NCBI GenBank assembly: GCA_021292165.1
Contig: CM037876.1
Location: forward strand, 210,821,825-210,885,824
Reading direction: 5' to 3'
From: Shinisaurus crocodilurus
Lineage: Eukaryota; Chordata; Lepidosauria; Squamata; Shinisauridae
Length of the DNA: 64,000 bases
Shown: piece by piece, positions 1-11,254 of the stretch
How the letters are laid out: the number at the start of each line of letters is the position of its first letter
How positions within the stretch are numbered: the first letter of the stretch is position 1
Translations under genes and position numbers: made by a program
The notes under the pieces: generated by a model
Database searches by the model: none
What the model saw: the letters and a program-made list of their open reading frames with translations, nothing else
Told to the model about the DNA's origin: nothing

Positions 1-1744
1 TGATGTGGCATGAGACAATTCAGAATTTAGCACATCAGACATAGTGCTGATAGTAATACAGCAAACACATCTATCTATAATTAATGTGTAATGCAGTATG
101 GATCTCTTGCACTTCAATATGCAGTGGGATACACAATAACATTGCAAATTTATTCTAGTAAAGGTTAATGTTGGGCGATTCTTACTTGGCTTGCTTCAGA
201 GTTGACTTGGTATTTACAAGCTTTCTTTGTGAGTACTAAAACAACAAAAAGCTTGTTTGTTTTCTGACAATTCTCTCCATACTCATAATGCTTGGCACAT
301 GCATGTTAATGATGCCACATGCATGTGTTTATTGTATTGCCACCTGGAAATTGTAGTTTGGTTTAACCTCCTCTACACCCAACCTTCTCTACACCCAACC
401 CCACTCCCCATGGTGGTGAGTTGCTTGGGAATTCAATTGCTTCCCCTCGGTACAAGCACATTCAGAAGCACGAGAAGATTTTGAAGCTGGATCCTCATAA
501 AACCGCATCTTCATAAAACATTGGCAAGACAATCAAGAGAATTGACCAAAATAGATAAAATTAGTCACTAAACAAAAGGCTGCTTGGTCAGGTGGTCTGA
601 TCACATAGTTCACTGTCTGCAGTAAGCAAGAGTTTTTATCAAAAGTAAGGGCTTGACATTAACATTACCTTCCACACATGTGGCTTTGGGTGCCTGATCT
701 GCTGAAAGCTGATGGTGAGTACGCAGGCAGGATAGTTCTTGTTTAACATTCCAGCCTGGAGAAAAAACTTTGGCAGAAATAGTGCTTGATTCATAAAATG
801 GCTGGTTATTATCAACTGGACACATTTGTATACTGAACCAGGTAATTACAAATTTCAATGCCATCTCTACTGCAGATGGAACCACAGTGGAGCTTTGTCT
901 ATAGGGAACAGCAGATCTCTGTAGCAACTGTACAGAGTAGCTAAGAGACTGAGATCAGGAAGGTCCCAGCTGAAAATCTCAATTTAGGGGTGGGGGAGAA
1001 ACTTGTTCAGTTCACATTTTAATGTGAACTAAGCTAATTTCACACTTTCATACCACTATGCAAACTGAAACTCAGTAATCCTTTGAAATTCACACTCCTT
1101 CACATTTTGCAATAAACTTCTCCAATCAAAAATTGGATAAAAATGTATTAGGGGTGGTGGTGTTAAAAATACATTACGTATATTCAAAATATTGCTTGCC
1201 TGAAATGCATATATTAGGCAAGAACACATACAAAAATGCATGTATTAGGTGAAATGTGCACAACAATACTGTTGAATTTTCATGCAAACTTTTTTTTAAA
1301 ACAAAAAACAACCCTCAGCATTCAGGACAAACTGAAGATAAGAGTAGAGAAATTCTCAAAGTTCAAGATGAACTGAATTTAAGACTGGAAAAATGAGAAC
1401 ATGAGAGAAAATGAAATTGACAGATAACATCCATCCCTACCTGCAGGCATGGGGACAATAGTACTTACAGGCTTATTATTGTTGTTGAGATGATGTGTAT
1501 GAAGTGCTTTGGACACTCTAAGACACCATATAAATGGTAAATATCATGATCATAGCTTAGCATTGTGCTGTTCATCCCCATTGGTGTGCCTTCAATGAGG
1601 TAGGGCAGAAAAGGCAAAGAGACACTCTGATTTTATTGTCCTGGTTGCCCATACTCAGTATAGCCAGGAAAAAGAAGTGGGCAAAGGGGCTTCTGATGTC
1701 TAGGAGTTGGAGGCTTTTTCTTTTCAGCAGCTCATAAGAACGGG

Positions 1745-1746
<2 letters not shown>
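1..1746. other. Non-coding stretch, no gene recognised
   Basis: No frame here looks like a conserved protein. A 20-base perfect palindrome (GTTCACATT-TT-AATGTGAAC) lies near 1010-1030. From about 1140 to 1290 the sequence alternates ATGCATATATTAG-like and GTGCACAA-like phrases; similar phrases recur near 16430-16600, 18240-18340, 31720-32350, 49010-49200 and 60290-60460. That suggests an old dispersed repeat I cannot name. Confidence 0.5.

Positions 1747-1777
<31 letters not shown>
1747..1777. repeat. (GT)n microsatellite
   Basis: Uninterrupted GT dinucleotide run of 31 bases. Confidence 0.95.
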
Positions 1778-1778
<1 letters not shown>

Positions 1779-2809
1779 AATCATTCTAGCAATGACAAGA
1801 AAGAAACTAAAATATAGTGGCAATTTGCCTTGGATAACCCAAGTTGACACATAGAGAACAGTCAATTTTGAATTTGCAGGGATACTAAAAATATGCTGAC
1901 ATGAATATCAACGTGGAAATTGCTTGATCAAAAATCAAGCCAGGAAGGCAAAAGTGTTTTCTAGTTGACATTCACCTGATCTTTCAATAAATAACATAGA
2001 AAGGAGATCATATATCATTGCCTTTTAATTTCCTCTTACTCTAATGCTCTTTTATATGTCTTGTGGCTGACTCGAGCAGAGGCCAGGCAGTGACATTCTA
2101 ATAATTTGGATGTATATATTTTCTCAGATGTCAAAAATCATCTGAAAGCATCAAGAGGAGTAGGGGAAATGGTGTGAGACAATAAGAAGTGAAAAAAGAA
2201 TTCTAAGATGTAGCCTGCAATCACAGGCATCTTTGTGGATGTCTGTGATTCGGATGAAGTGTAGAATAAAGGATTAATTGTGTATTTTCACTGTCTCACC
2301 TAAAGCAAATGCGCATGTAAAGAAATGAAAGAAAGGCAATATTGCCAACTTGGAGAAGAAGACAGTTTAAACACAGATGACGGAAATTTATCAGCCTTCA
2401 AAAAAGACAAGCTGTAAAACAATTTGCATATGGACATAGGTTTCTTCAAACACAAGGATGAAACAATGAAGCATTAAATGCCTTGGGAATTATAACTTAC
2501 TAGCTACTTGTAAATATTTATTGAGCACCATCTATGCTAGCATCTTGAAAGAACATGGGATCTGCCCCCAAAGGCTTGAATTTGTGTACCCAATCCTACA
2601 CAAAGGTGTATATGAGTTTAGAGGAAATGCATACAACATGATCATTTGGGAACATGGTTTTTTTTGCCATGTATATATGCACTGGCAATTTGTTGTAGTG
2701 CTCCACCCCCTGCTCCGCTAAGGCTTGACATCCTAAACTTAATGCATCCCTGACATATACTTGATTCTACTACTGTTGAAAACCAATCAGGAGGAACCAT
2801 GCTCTAAAG
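1778..2809. other. Unassigned AT-rich stretch
   Basis: No repeat family or coding frame is recognised. The part around 2040-2450 has complex, non-repetitive sequence with octamer-like CAATTTGCATA and a TTAATTG core. It could be old single-copy or conserved non-coding DNA, but nothing here proves that. Confidence 0.35.
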
Positions 2810-3166
2810 CAGGGGTGCTGAACCTCTTTCAGCCCGAGGGCCAAATTCCATTTCTGAGAGGCTCTCAGGGGAGGCTTTCCATGGTGGGCAAGGCCAAAGG
2901 CAAAAGGGAGAGGCCAAAAAAGCCAGCATAGTTTAGCTGAAAGCTCTTACTACTAGTGACTAAGCCTTTGGAGAAGCATTTCAACCTTTTAGAATTAGGG
3001 GGGGGATCTGCACAAAAACTGGGAAACCACCAATCTTTTGGTGGTTGCGGGAAAGAGGGCTGGGACCATGGGAATGGGGCATGGCCTTCTAGGGAACCCC
3101 AGAGAGCTAAATTGGGACCCCAGGCAGACCAGATTCGGCCGCCAGGCCTAAGGATCTGCACCCCTA
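2810..3166. mobile_element. hAT-like short DNA transposon
   Basis: The left end starts CAGGGGTGC and the right end finishes GCACCCCTA, giving short inverted termini of the hAT type. The flanking 8-mers CTCTAAAG (2802-2809) and TTCTATAG (3167-3174) agree at 6 of 8 positions, as an aged 8-bp target duplication would. There is no transposase frame, so it would be non-autonomous. Related ends are seen at 11008-11254 and 45988-46329. Confidence 0.6.
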
Positions 3167-3174
3167 TTCTATAG

Positions 3175-3950
3175 CATCTCTAGCTTGCTTGTTCCATTGG
3201 TTAATTACTCTTTCAGGTAAGAACTTTTTCTTAATGTTGAACAGAAATCTACTTCCCTACCATTTAAGTCATTGGCCTTTGTCTTATAGTCGGTGGATAT
3301 GGTGAATAGTTGTTCTCCATCTGTCTTTTGAGATCTATGAAAATAGTGGAACACTCTGACACTTTATTCCCGCAGGTAAACCTGTTTGCTCTAGGTTAAA
3401 TGCACACAGGTTCTTGGTATGGGTATGTGAAAAATATTTCATTCATTGTAGCTGCCTACTTCTTTATCCACAATACCACCCTTCAACTAGTTTTATTGCC
3501 TTTTCCTCACATATCAAAGGACTAGTAGTATGTAACCCTGAGTTCTATCTAAAATTACAAGCACAATTCTGCAATTGTGGAATGCACACAAATATAAGTT
3601 GTTTAATATGCAATGTATTTACTCTTCTACAAACAATTTCATGCCTTGTTTTCCAGGTCTGTTGCTACAATGGATAGCTTCATGAGGCATGAAGTAAATC
3701 TCTGGTGTTAAGCATTTATTATGTAGTCTCTCTTTCTACATTTCTTTGACCATCACAATATTTCTTTGATGTCCTTACATTTTTACATTTCAAAGGCTAA
3801 GATAACAATGTGCTTTAAGAGGAGACCGGAGGGGGGGAGGGATAAAAACAGAATGCACGTCTGTAGTATACTAAAAGGAAACTGCATTCTACCACAATTT
3901 CTGCATATTAGTTCAGTTGTCTTAGCTTTGGATTTATTAGGCTTGGATTA
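3175..3950. other. Non-coding stretch, nothing recognised
   Basis: AT-rich sequence with scattered stops in all frames. No repeat or gene signal was seen. Confidence 0.4.
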
Positions 3951-3985
3951 AAAAGAAAAGAAAGAAAGAAAGAAAGAAAGAAAGA
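3951..3985. repeat. (AAAG)n microsatellite
   Basis: About eight AAAG units, slightly impure at the left edge. Confidence 0.9.
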
Positions 3986-5958
3986 GGCCATGCAAATCAC
4001 AGTCATTGAAACTGAAAGACCAATATCCTTTTAGATCATCAGTTGCATTTTTGTGTGTGTGTGCTTTTCAGATCAATGAGATTGTGACAGTGTGAAGCAG
4101 CTCTTTTACTTCATTTTCAGTCCTTTACAGCCACCATGATGAAAGGGATTCAGCAGACACGAGGGATCCTCTGTTTTCCATACAATGCTTGGAATGGACC
4201 TTCTTTATGGAGCCTAATCAAGACTGCAAGCAAAAGAGGAAAGAGCATGGAAGGAACCGATATAGTAGACGCCACGCAGCGCTGCATGTTGAGGTGTGGG
4301 TGCTCATCATGGCAGTCCCCATAGCCACCCCCCCCCCGAGGAGAATCCAAAATTTAGTCAGCCGTGTTGATCCATATCAACAAGCCACTTCTAGCACTTT
4401 CCATCTCTACCGGGAGCAAGACTTTTGTAAAGCTTAATTGCCCATTCCAGAACAAGCCACCCCAAAATACTGTGCATTACAGTAGGGAACTGTGGAGAAA
4501 GCCTGAGCACACACAGTGACGTGAACCCTGACACAGTTTCCCCTGGTACACTGACACCACCCCTTTGCATAATCCCCACTCGGGGGGAGGGGACAGGAGA
4601 CACAGTTCCAGCCAGACTGGCTATACGTGGCCACATCTGCATACCCTCAACAGGGCACATTTACATCGATCCACATTGAAGGGCATAAACATTCCAAAGG
4701 TGGGGGGCAGTCTCAAAGAGCTGCAGATTACCCCCAAAGTATCCAGGAGATGCCAAGAAACATGAGGCGCCACCTCCCCATAGGGCAGAACCTGCCCACC
4801 TGGTCTTCAAGGGTGGGGAGGGGCGGGAGAGGGTAGAAAAAGACAAGCACAGCAGAAGAAAAGTTGTTGGGAACACGGTGCAGGCTGGCACACATCAGTT
4901 TCCCTGGCTCCGGTCAGGTTCAAGCAGCTTCCAACCCCGGGTAGGCGCGCCCGGAGATCAACAATACAGATCGCTACGCTAAGTCCGTAAGTCAGATTCT
5001 CTGATGTAAAGTTAATTCTTCTTCTGTAATACGCTACGCCTCTAGATTGAAGATTTCCGTTTTGTTCAGGTTATGACATGCTATGTTTATAGTGTGAAAT
5101 TCCTAGTAGTCTATTAGTTCTGCTCCATTAGCCATATAGTAAATAATGTCTATTCTTTGACCTAAGCACAGTTCCATGTCATTTATTAGGTAGCGGTTGT
5201 GTTCTAAACGCACAGGAGCCGCATAAAGGGCATTTTCTCAGTGCCAGTTAACCCGTTAAGTGCTGAACTCGCGCCAAGGACCAGGTGTTTGGTCCTCCAC
5301 AGGAACAATATATTGTTACTGGGGAAATTCATTTCCCCCCAAGCTATTCTGAGGATTGATTGATTATTACATTTGTGTCCCCCCTTTTGTTCCTCCAAGG
5401 AACCCAAAGCAGCTTACACAATCGTTGTCCTCTTCCCTCTGAGCTTAGTTGCAGCTAACCTGAGAGGGAAGAGGAAATTCTGATGGGAAGGGGTGCAGGC
5501 AACATCATCATCCCAGCACTGCATCCCTGCAAACCCTGGCTCCACTACACAACTGCACATACTTGCATGTACCATATACATGCATGCCCTGTGTATGTAT
5601 TGTGCTGTAAGCTACACAAGGAAGTCTACTGTGCCACTGAAATCTTCCAGACCCACAAGAAAAATGCTTCTAGTAAGTTCCTGGGGTGTCGTGGTGCCAC
5701 ATACGAAACCAGAAATGCGCTGCCAAATTCCCTCAGGAGCTGACTTTTATTTATATAATGCTTTGAAGTGGATGAAGAATCTGGTGGTGTCCAGTCATTA
5801 TTCTTGAAGTGGATCATCATGTTATCAGCTACTTCAGGTATTGAGTGGCAAATCAATAAAGTAAAGGGATGTTGAATCATGCATAATGCCATTACGTAAT
5901 GGTCAATTACTTGGCCATTTCTGGGTCTTCCATATTATACTGCTACATTTTATTCTTT
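3986..5958. other. Non-coding stretch, nothing firmly recognised
   Basis: Moderately GC-rich between about 4100 and 4960. A 13-base inverted repeat (TCCTCTTCCCTCT / AGAGGGAAGAGGA) is centred near 5452. The segment just before it (about 5370-5420, CCTCCAAGGAACCCAAAGCAGC) resembles the reverse complement of a LINE or SINE tail. No convincing gene. Confidence 0.35.
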
Positions 5959-6117
5959 GGTTCATAGATTCATATGGAAGGGGCCTACAAGGTCATCGAA
6001 TCCAACCCCCTGCTCAATGCAGGAAACTAGAGGAGGGGTCTCCCATCCAAGTAATAACCAGGCCTGACCCTGCTTAGCTTTCCACGCTCAGACAAGCTGA
6101 GCCAGCGTGAGCCACAG
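5959..6117 (-). mobile_element. 5S rRNA-derived SINE with CR1-like tail
   Basis: On the minus strand, about 6036-6110 reads as a diverged 5S rRNA internal segment: GCTAAGCAGGGTC, then GCCTGGTTATTACTTGGATG and GGGAGACC, which contain the 5S promoter region. Immediately downstream (6035 to about 5960) the sequence changes to GGGGTTGGATTCGATGACC and CCCCTTCCATATGAATCTATGAA, closely like the CR1 LINE 3' end. A 5S head joined to a LINE tail is the SINE3-type design, so CR1 machinery probably moved it. It is not a 5S gene: it lacks the full 120-base sequence. It abuts the hairpin at 6118-6346. Confidence 0.65.
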
Positions 6118-6346
6118 GCACTTGCATAACTAAAACTGTAATAATGGGTTGATTAATATCCCACCTATTAGAACAAAAAGAAACATCCAAAGATGGCATC
6201 CAACAGAATAAGAGCAACAATACTAGTGTGGATTTTATAGTTGCTCTTATTCTGTTGGATGCCATCTTTGGATGTTTTTTTTTTTTTTTGTTCTAATAGG
6301 TGGGATATTAATCAACCCATCATTACAGTTTTAGTTATGCAAGTGC
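6118..6346. repeat. 229-bp near-perfect inverted repeat
   Basis: The left arm (6118-6218, starting GCACTTGCATAACTAAAACT) and the right arm (6240-6346) are reverse complements except for about one substitution and the length of an A/T run (15 T in the right arm). The loop is about 21 bases. Arms of about 101 and 107 bases with so few differences imply a recent inverted duplication or a palindromic MITE. No target duplication is obvious. If transcribed it would fold into a long hairpin RNA. Confidence 0.9.
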
Positions 6347-7912
6347 TGGTCAAGACTTACATATGGCTGACCTGGCTAGAGAGTCTGAATAGTGCCAAGC
6401 AGCTATTCTGGGTGGGGTGAGGTGGGGGCTTGTGGGATAAATCTAGCTCCCTGATCCCCATCTCAAAACCTGATAGGCATGAAAAGAGTCTCTTACCAGG
6501 ATAACGACTGTACGGCCAAGGCACTGTACAGTCCTTGGAATTGTGCGCACAGCAACCAGGTCTGCACAATTCCCCACTCATCTAGAGCAAGGGTGCCGGC
6601 CTCCCACAGGCCAAATGATGTCAGCGGGTGTGGCCACTTCCACTGACATCATGGCCCTAGCCCCATTCATTTTGCCTTTCCCCATGCTGAGATAGGCATG
6701 GCGTTCGGTGCCTCCCTCAATGCGAAGGATGGGATTTCAACAGCGAGCCCCTTGCTTTTCACGGCACACACCGTCCTCATCTCTGAGCTAGAGATATGTG
6801 CATGGGGGGGCTACTGCTTCCATATCCATGTTGCTAGGGCCTAGCTCCCTTACCCAGGAGTAAGATGGTTAGGAATATTAAAGATTTGAACTATTCATTC
6901 CTCCTGTGGTCTTAAGGATTTCTGAGGGTCAATGTTAGCATTTAAGCAACATAGAGGGCAGTATCGAATACTGCCCCTGCGCCTCTGCTAGTTCTGTTGC
7001 AGCTGCGGGACCCACCACTAGTGCACGAGGAAGTCGTGCGTCGGCTTCCCAATGCAACCCCAGAAATGAGTAGAAACACTTGTTTCTGGAATGGAATTCT
7101 CTCTTCAGTGAATTCTGCTGACCTGCCCTGTTCCAGAAATGAGGATTTCCACTCATTTCCATTTGTTTCAGGATTTGTTAGCTTCCTGTTGCACTAGCAG
7201 TGGGTTCCACTAGTGTGGGGGTGGTATAGGTTACTGCCCGAAATGTTTACATGAATAATGTTTATTTAACTGTAAAACATCATGCACTGATTAAATATCT
7301 CATTAATCCTTCCCTGCAAAACAAAGAAGAAAAAGAACTCTGCCCCTGCAATTGTACATAATATTCACCTATTCCTCAGGTTTTTAGTTCTTCTAGGCTT
7401 CTTTTAAGTCCTGCATTTCGTCAATAAAAGAAAAAAGCATGTGCTTCCCAAATTCAAATATGCAGTTTAATAATAGATTACAAGCAAAAGGTATGGGGAA
7501 ATCCACAAAAGGAGAGACTGATCAGTCAAAGTTTTACCCTGACAAAACAAAGTTAAGGTAATGGGAATCACACAAAAGGTTTAAAGCTCAATACAGAACA
7601 CTCGTGTCAATAAAACTCTTTTGTTTCAAATGTAAACAGTTATTTTATTCTCTGCAAAACACACCGCAGCAGTCCGGGGAATGAATGCTCTGCATAGTTA
7701 TTGAAAAGTTTTTAGGACAAGCTTTCTCCCACTCTTTAACCTGACCAAAGCAAATGCATTGAGACTGAGAAATTAATATATTTCTCAACCAGAGATATAG
7801 CAGGAGGCAGCATCCCAACGCAGCAAGTGTGTTCATGTGCTTTCCACAGTGTTCCGTTGAGTCATGTTGGCTCTTGTCCTTCCAACAAGAAGAAAGATAC
7901 AGGATAGGTCTG
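6347..7912. other. Non-coding stretch with a possible hAT-like fragment
   Basis: About 6590-6800 (GGGTGCCGGCCTCCCACAGG onward) resembles the GC-rich interior of the short hAT-like elements elsewhere in the window, but I cannot place its ends. The rest is unassigned. Confidence 0.3.
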
Positions 7913-7935
7913 GTGTGTGTGTGTGTGTGTGTGTG
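7913..7935. repeat. (GT)n microsatellite
   Basis: Uninterrupted GT run of 23 bases. Confidence 0.9.
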
Positions 7936-8250
7936 ATATCCTGCCCTATCCCAACATCTCAGTTCAAGTAACAATGAAAGTGGAAAATATATTAAGGGTT
8001 GGATACAGAAAGGACTGAGATGTACCAGAGCCTCCTGCTAGGGGAAGTGAGGGAAGAGGTAATTCTTGCAGATTCCACCTGCAATCTGCTGTGCTACCCC
8101 CTGCACTGTTCCCAAGGACCTCCCAACCCTCCAGAGCAGCTTTTCAGGGGGCACAAGTGGCTGCAGGGTGAAGCAGGAATCTGCATCTACTGCCTCCCCC
8201 TTCCTCCAGTGGGAGTTTGCTGTGCATGGAGTTCTGCTCACAGGAACACT

Positions 8251-8497
8251 GTGAGCCAGTGTGGCATAGTGGTGAGAGTGTTGGACTGGGACTCGGGAGA
8301 TCCGGGTTCTAGTCCCCGCTCGGCCATGAAACTCACTGGGTGACTATGGGCCAGTCACTGACTCTCAGCCTAACCTACCTCACAGGGTTGTTGTGAGGAT
8401 AAAATGGAGAGGAGGAGGAGGAGGATTATGTAAGCTGCCTTGGGTTCCTTGCAGGAAAAAAGGTGGGGTATAAATATAATAAATAAATAAATAAATA
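8251..8497 (+). mobile_element. Sauria-type SINE
   Basis: A tRNA-derived head carries an A-box-like GTGGCATAGTGG near 8260 and a B-box GGTTCTAGTCC at 8305-8315. The body follows the squamate Sauria SINE order: CTCGGCCATGAAACTCACTG, CTCTCAGCCTAACCTACCTC, ACAGGGTTGTTGTGAGGATA, AAATGGAGAGGAGGAGGAGG. The tail GGTGGGGTATAAATATAATAAA ends in (AAAT)n and resembles RTE/Bov-B LINE 3' ends, which fits mobilisation by that LINE class. This is the clearest marker of a squamate genome in the window. Confidence 0.9.
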
Positions 8498-8575
8498 CTA
8501 GATCTGACTCTAAATCATGAACATATAGTTCAAATACAATGGAGCAGCAAATACACACACACACATGCACGTGCA

Positions 8576-8576
<1 letters not shown>

Positions 8577-8609
<33 letters not shown>
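8577..8609. repeat. (AC)n microsatellite
   Basis: AC run of about 33 bases, preceded by a shorter interrupted AC run at about 8553-8576. Confidence 0.9.
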
Positions 8610-8611
<2 letters not shown>

Positions 8612-8621
8612 ACAGCTCCCA

Positions 8622-8726
8622 ATCCTGTGCATCCCAATCCTGTGTTTGTTTACTCGGATATATGTAAGCCCTACCATGTTCAGTGAAGCTTAATCCCAGG
8701 TATGGGTGCATAAGATTGCAGCCTTA
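8622..8726. repeat. Palindromic dispersed repeat, 'TTTACT...GCATAAGATTGCAG' family
   Basis: Runs from CCCAATCCTGTG to GTGCATAAGATTGCAGCC, with a central GTTCAGTGAAG-like core. Sequences of the same pattern (CAATCCTATGCA..., TTACTC..GTAAG, CATTGAGTTCAATGG, ...ATAGGATTGCAG) are at 57009-57096, 57572-57643 and 60003-60090. The outer ends are reverse complements of each other, so this is probably a short fold-back MITE family. Confidence 0.5.
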
Positions 8727-9823
8727 GGGTTTTATAGGTCAAATCTAAAAGTACCTCCACACTGAATAAAGAACAGAGATAGTGACTAATGGGGATGCAT
8801 ATTGATCTGAGAGATCAGAATTAAAATTCCAGCTCAGTCACCAACTTACTGGACAAATAAACCCTAGGAATGCCAGACTGTCTTTGTTTTCTTTGTGTAA
8901 AATAGGACTCACATTGTCCTATTACAACTCTAATAGCTGAAAGAGCTGAAGAGTGCAAAGCTCTTTGTACACACAAAAGTGCTATATGCAGTAAGATGAA
9001 CACTTCTTTGTATGTATTTCCTAAATCCTCCTCCTCCAAACAAACTAACAACAACAACAAAAACTTATGAAGGTGTACTGCTGTTTCTTAAACCTACTTT
9101 GATTCAGTGGTCTAAGTGGATTAGCAATTGACGTATTCAATGTATTAAGTGATGGGGGGCCCATCCTAGTTGCAGTCTATGAGGGTGCTGCAAACCATCA
9201 GCAAGTCCTTGTATACACGCTCCATTGAAATGAATGGGAGGCACACCGGAGCACCATAGTGCTCTCTACTGCCACGTTTTTGCAGCTTCCGTTTATATCA
9301 GAGGGAATTGTGTAGGTGAGTGTCTCTTTGGATTGCTGTTATAACTGCCTGGGATGTGTGTGTGTGTGCCTGGGGTATCCACTGGATTGTGCCCACGAAC
9401 ACCTCTTTTGTCAGCCACAAGGCTCCCTGCCCTTCCTGATTTTAATTTTATTTCTTAAGATTTTTAAAAAATTGCTCTCTCTCTTTTTTTTTTTAACTGG
9501 GAGGCTGACATGCTGCAAAGTGAATTTCTGCCCTCCAGTGCCATCTTTATTTGAGTTCAAAAGAGAGGTTGTGTGTTTTGAAACTCAGCCCCAACCACCT
9601 CTGCTTTGCACTTAGGTTCTTGGGCAAGTTACTGTTCTTTTAGTCTCACCAGTTTGCCTTCTGAGAAATGAGTGTTTTGTGACCAGCCATGCCTGCCACA
9701 GCAGCCATTTTATGAATAGGAAAGCTCCCCCCCCCCATAGCAGGCATTTTGTGAGGCTGCCCACAATACTCTCTCAAAATTCCAGATGTGCCCACCAACC
9801 CACAGAGGTTGGAGACTCCGATA
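8727..9823. other. Non-coding stretch, nothing recognised
   Basis: A short GT run lies near 9355-9367 and T-rich tracts at 9430-9500. No gene or repeat family was recognised. Confidence 0.35.
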
Positions 9824-9884
9824 CACATGTGTGCACACACGCACGCACACACACACACGCACGCACGCACGCACGCACACACAC
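9824..9884. repeat. (AC/GCAC)n alternating purine-pyrimidine tract
   Basis: Compound run of CACA and CGCA units (ACACGCACGCACACACAC and so on). Strict purine-pyrimidine alternation over about 60 bases is the pattern favoured for left-handed Z-DNA. Confidence 0.85.
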
Positions 9885-10325
9885 CCTGCTGCAGCAGAAA
9901 ATGATAGCCATTGACAATCTGTTTGAGAGTCCTTCTGAATATGCCCCATCTCTGTCTTTTGGTATATTGTCATTTGCTGTGAAGTAACACAGAGCCGCCT
10001 TCAAAAGGGGAGCCAGTGCTTTGTGGAACCACAGGATTCATGACTGCGTGAGTCATTCTTTTACTGCTATTATCTGGCTTCTACATAAGAGAATTCTAAG
10101 CAAGATGCAGCAGTCAGACTTCTAGCTAATGCAGGAAGAATGAGGCTGGCAAAGCAAGAAAAAAAAAAAGTAATTGACTTTAATGGAAGCCAAACCAGAA
10201 TTAATAAGTCATTTCCAAAGGTTTTAAAAGTTCTGTTTCAAAAGTGATTTCTTCAGTATTGTGTTGAAGTAATTTAATATAATCTGAAAAGCACAATCCA
10301 TTTCAAGCTGATCAACTTCGGATGC
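9885..10325. other. Non-coding stretch, nothing recognised
   Basis: Mixed-composition sequence with a short A-run near 10160. No gene signal. Confidence 0.35.
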
Positions 10326-10457
10326 AGTCCTATCCTATGCATGTTTAGACAGAAAAAAGGCCTACAACTCTCAGAATGCGCCAGTCATCATACCTGGCTG
10401 GGACATGCTGGGAGTTGTAGGCCTTCTTTCTGTCTAAACATGCATAGGATTGCACCT
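10326..10457. mobile_element. Palindromic MITE, 'GGTGCAATCCTATGCATG' family
   Basis: The left arm reads GCAGTCCTATCCTATGCATG, then TTTAGACAGAAAAAAGGCCT and ACAACTCTCAG. The right arm is its reverse complement, ending TGCATAGGATTGCACC. Arms are about 50 bases with a few mismatches and a short middle. A half copy lies at 50581-50652 and a shortened copy at 57098-57172. No protein frame, so it is non-autonomous and of unknown superfamily. Confidence 0.7.
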
Positions 10458-10839
10458 TTAACCTTGAAAGTGTGAGAAGAGACATTCCATCTATGGCCTT
10501 CATCCATTTGCCACAGTGTTCCATTGATTATTTGTTAACAATATTTACATACCACTTCTTATTTGAAACAAATCCATTCCTACACATGGCACAATCATAC
10601 CTTCAATGAGAATCACGTGAGTGGGATGGGGTGAGGTCTAAGTCCCTTTGCACTGGAGCAACGCAGCTAACATCTACACTGCATCTGTGCAGCTTACATT
10701 GAACTTGTGCTATCCCAGCACAACAGTGCACAGGTATGCCAGAGCAACTAAACAGCACAAGGCCGAAAGCATGCAGAGAAGGAAACAGAGGCGGGAGAGA
10801 TAGAAATGTCAAATGTGGCATAGTTGGGTGGCATCTATT

Positions 10840-10841
<2 letters not shown>

Positions 10842-10870
<29 letters not shown>
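10842..10870. repeat. (GT)n microsatellite
   Basis: Uninterrupted GT run of about 29 bases. Confidence 0.9.
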
Positions 10871-11007
10871 CATCTGCTTTGGACAAAGGCCTGAATATTG
10901 AACCGAAATGGGCCTCTTTGAAGAGAAGCAGATCTTCCCTGAAATGAAGTGGTCCAGAATGAAACATGCTGGTCTTGAAGCTTTAGGCCCATATAGCATA
11001 AGCATTG

Positions 11008-11254
11008 CTATGGGTGCACAACATTTTTGGCCCTGAGGGCCGTATCTGTTGTTGGCTGGAAACTGCACATGCATGTGTGCGCGTACGCACACACACACCT
11101 TTTCCCCCACCCCACACACCTCTCCCCTCCCTGCCCACTGAATTCTAGGGATTACTGGAGTGTGTGTGTGTGTGTGAAGGTAAAAGCCTCTCCCATCCCC
11201 CAGGGATCAGGGGCCACACAGGGAGTGGCCAAAGACTGCAGGTTGTGCACCCCT
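11008..11254. mobile_element. hAT-like short element, degraded
   Basis: GGGTGCACAAC near 11012-11022 and GTTGTGCACCCCTG near 11242-11254 form inverted termini of the CAGGGGTGC hAT type. The interior contains CA/GT-rich runs, including ATGTGTGCGCGTACGCACAC near 11073. I could not find a matching 8-bp duplication. Confidence 0.5.

Noticed and set aside
6036..6110. 5S rRNA gene
   Set aside because: Only an internal 5S segment is present, diverged and fused to a CR1-like tail.
6118..6346. microRNA precursor
   Set aside because: The stem is far longer and more perfect than a typical pre-miRNA; a recent inverted repeat is the simpler reading.
9646..10004. Cys/Val/Ala-rich overlapping frames
   Set aside because: Products of the CA/CGCA tract.
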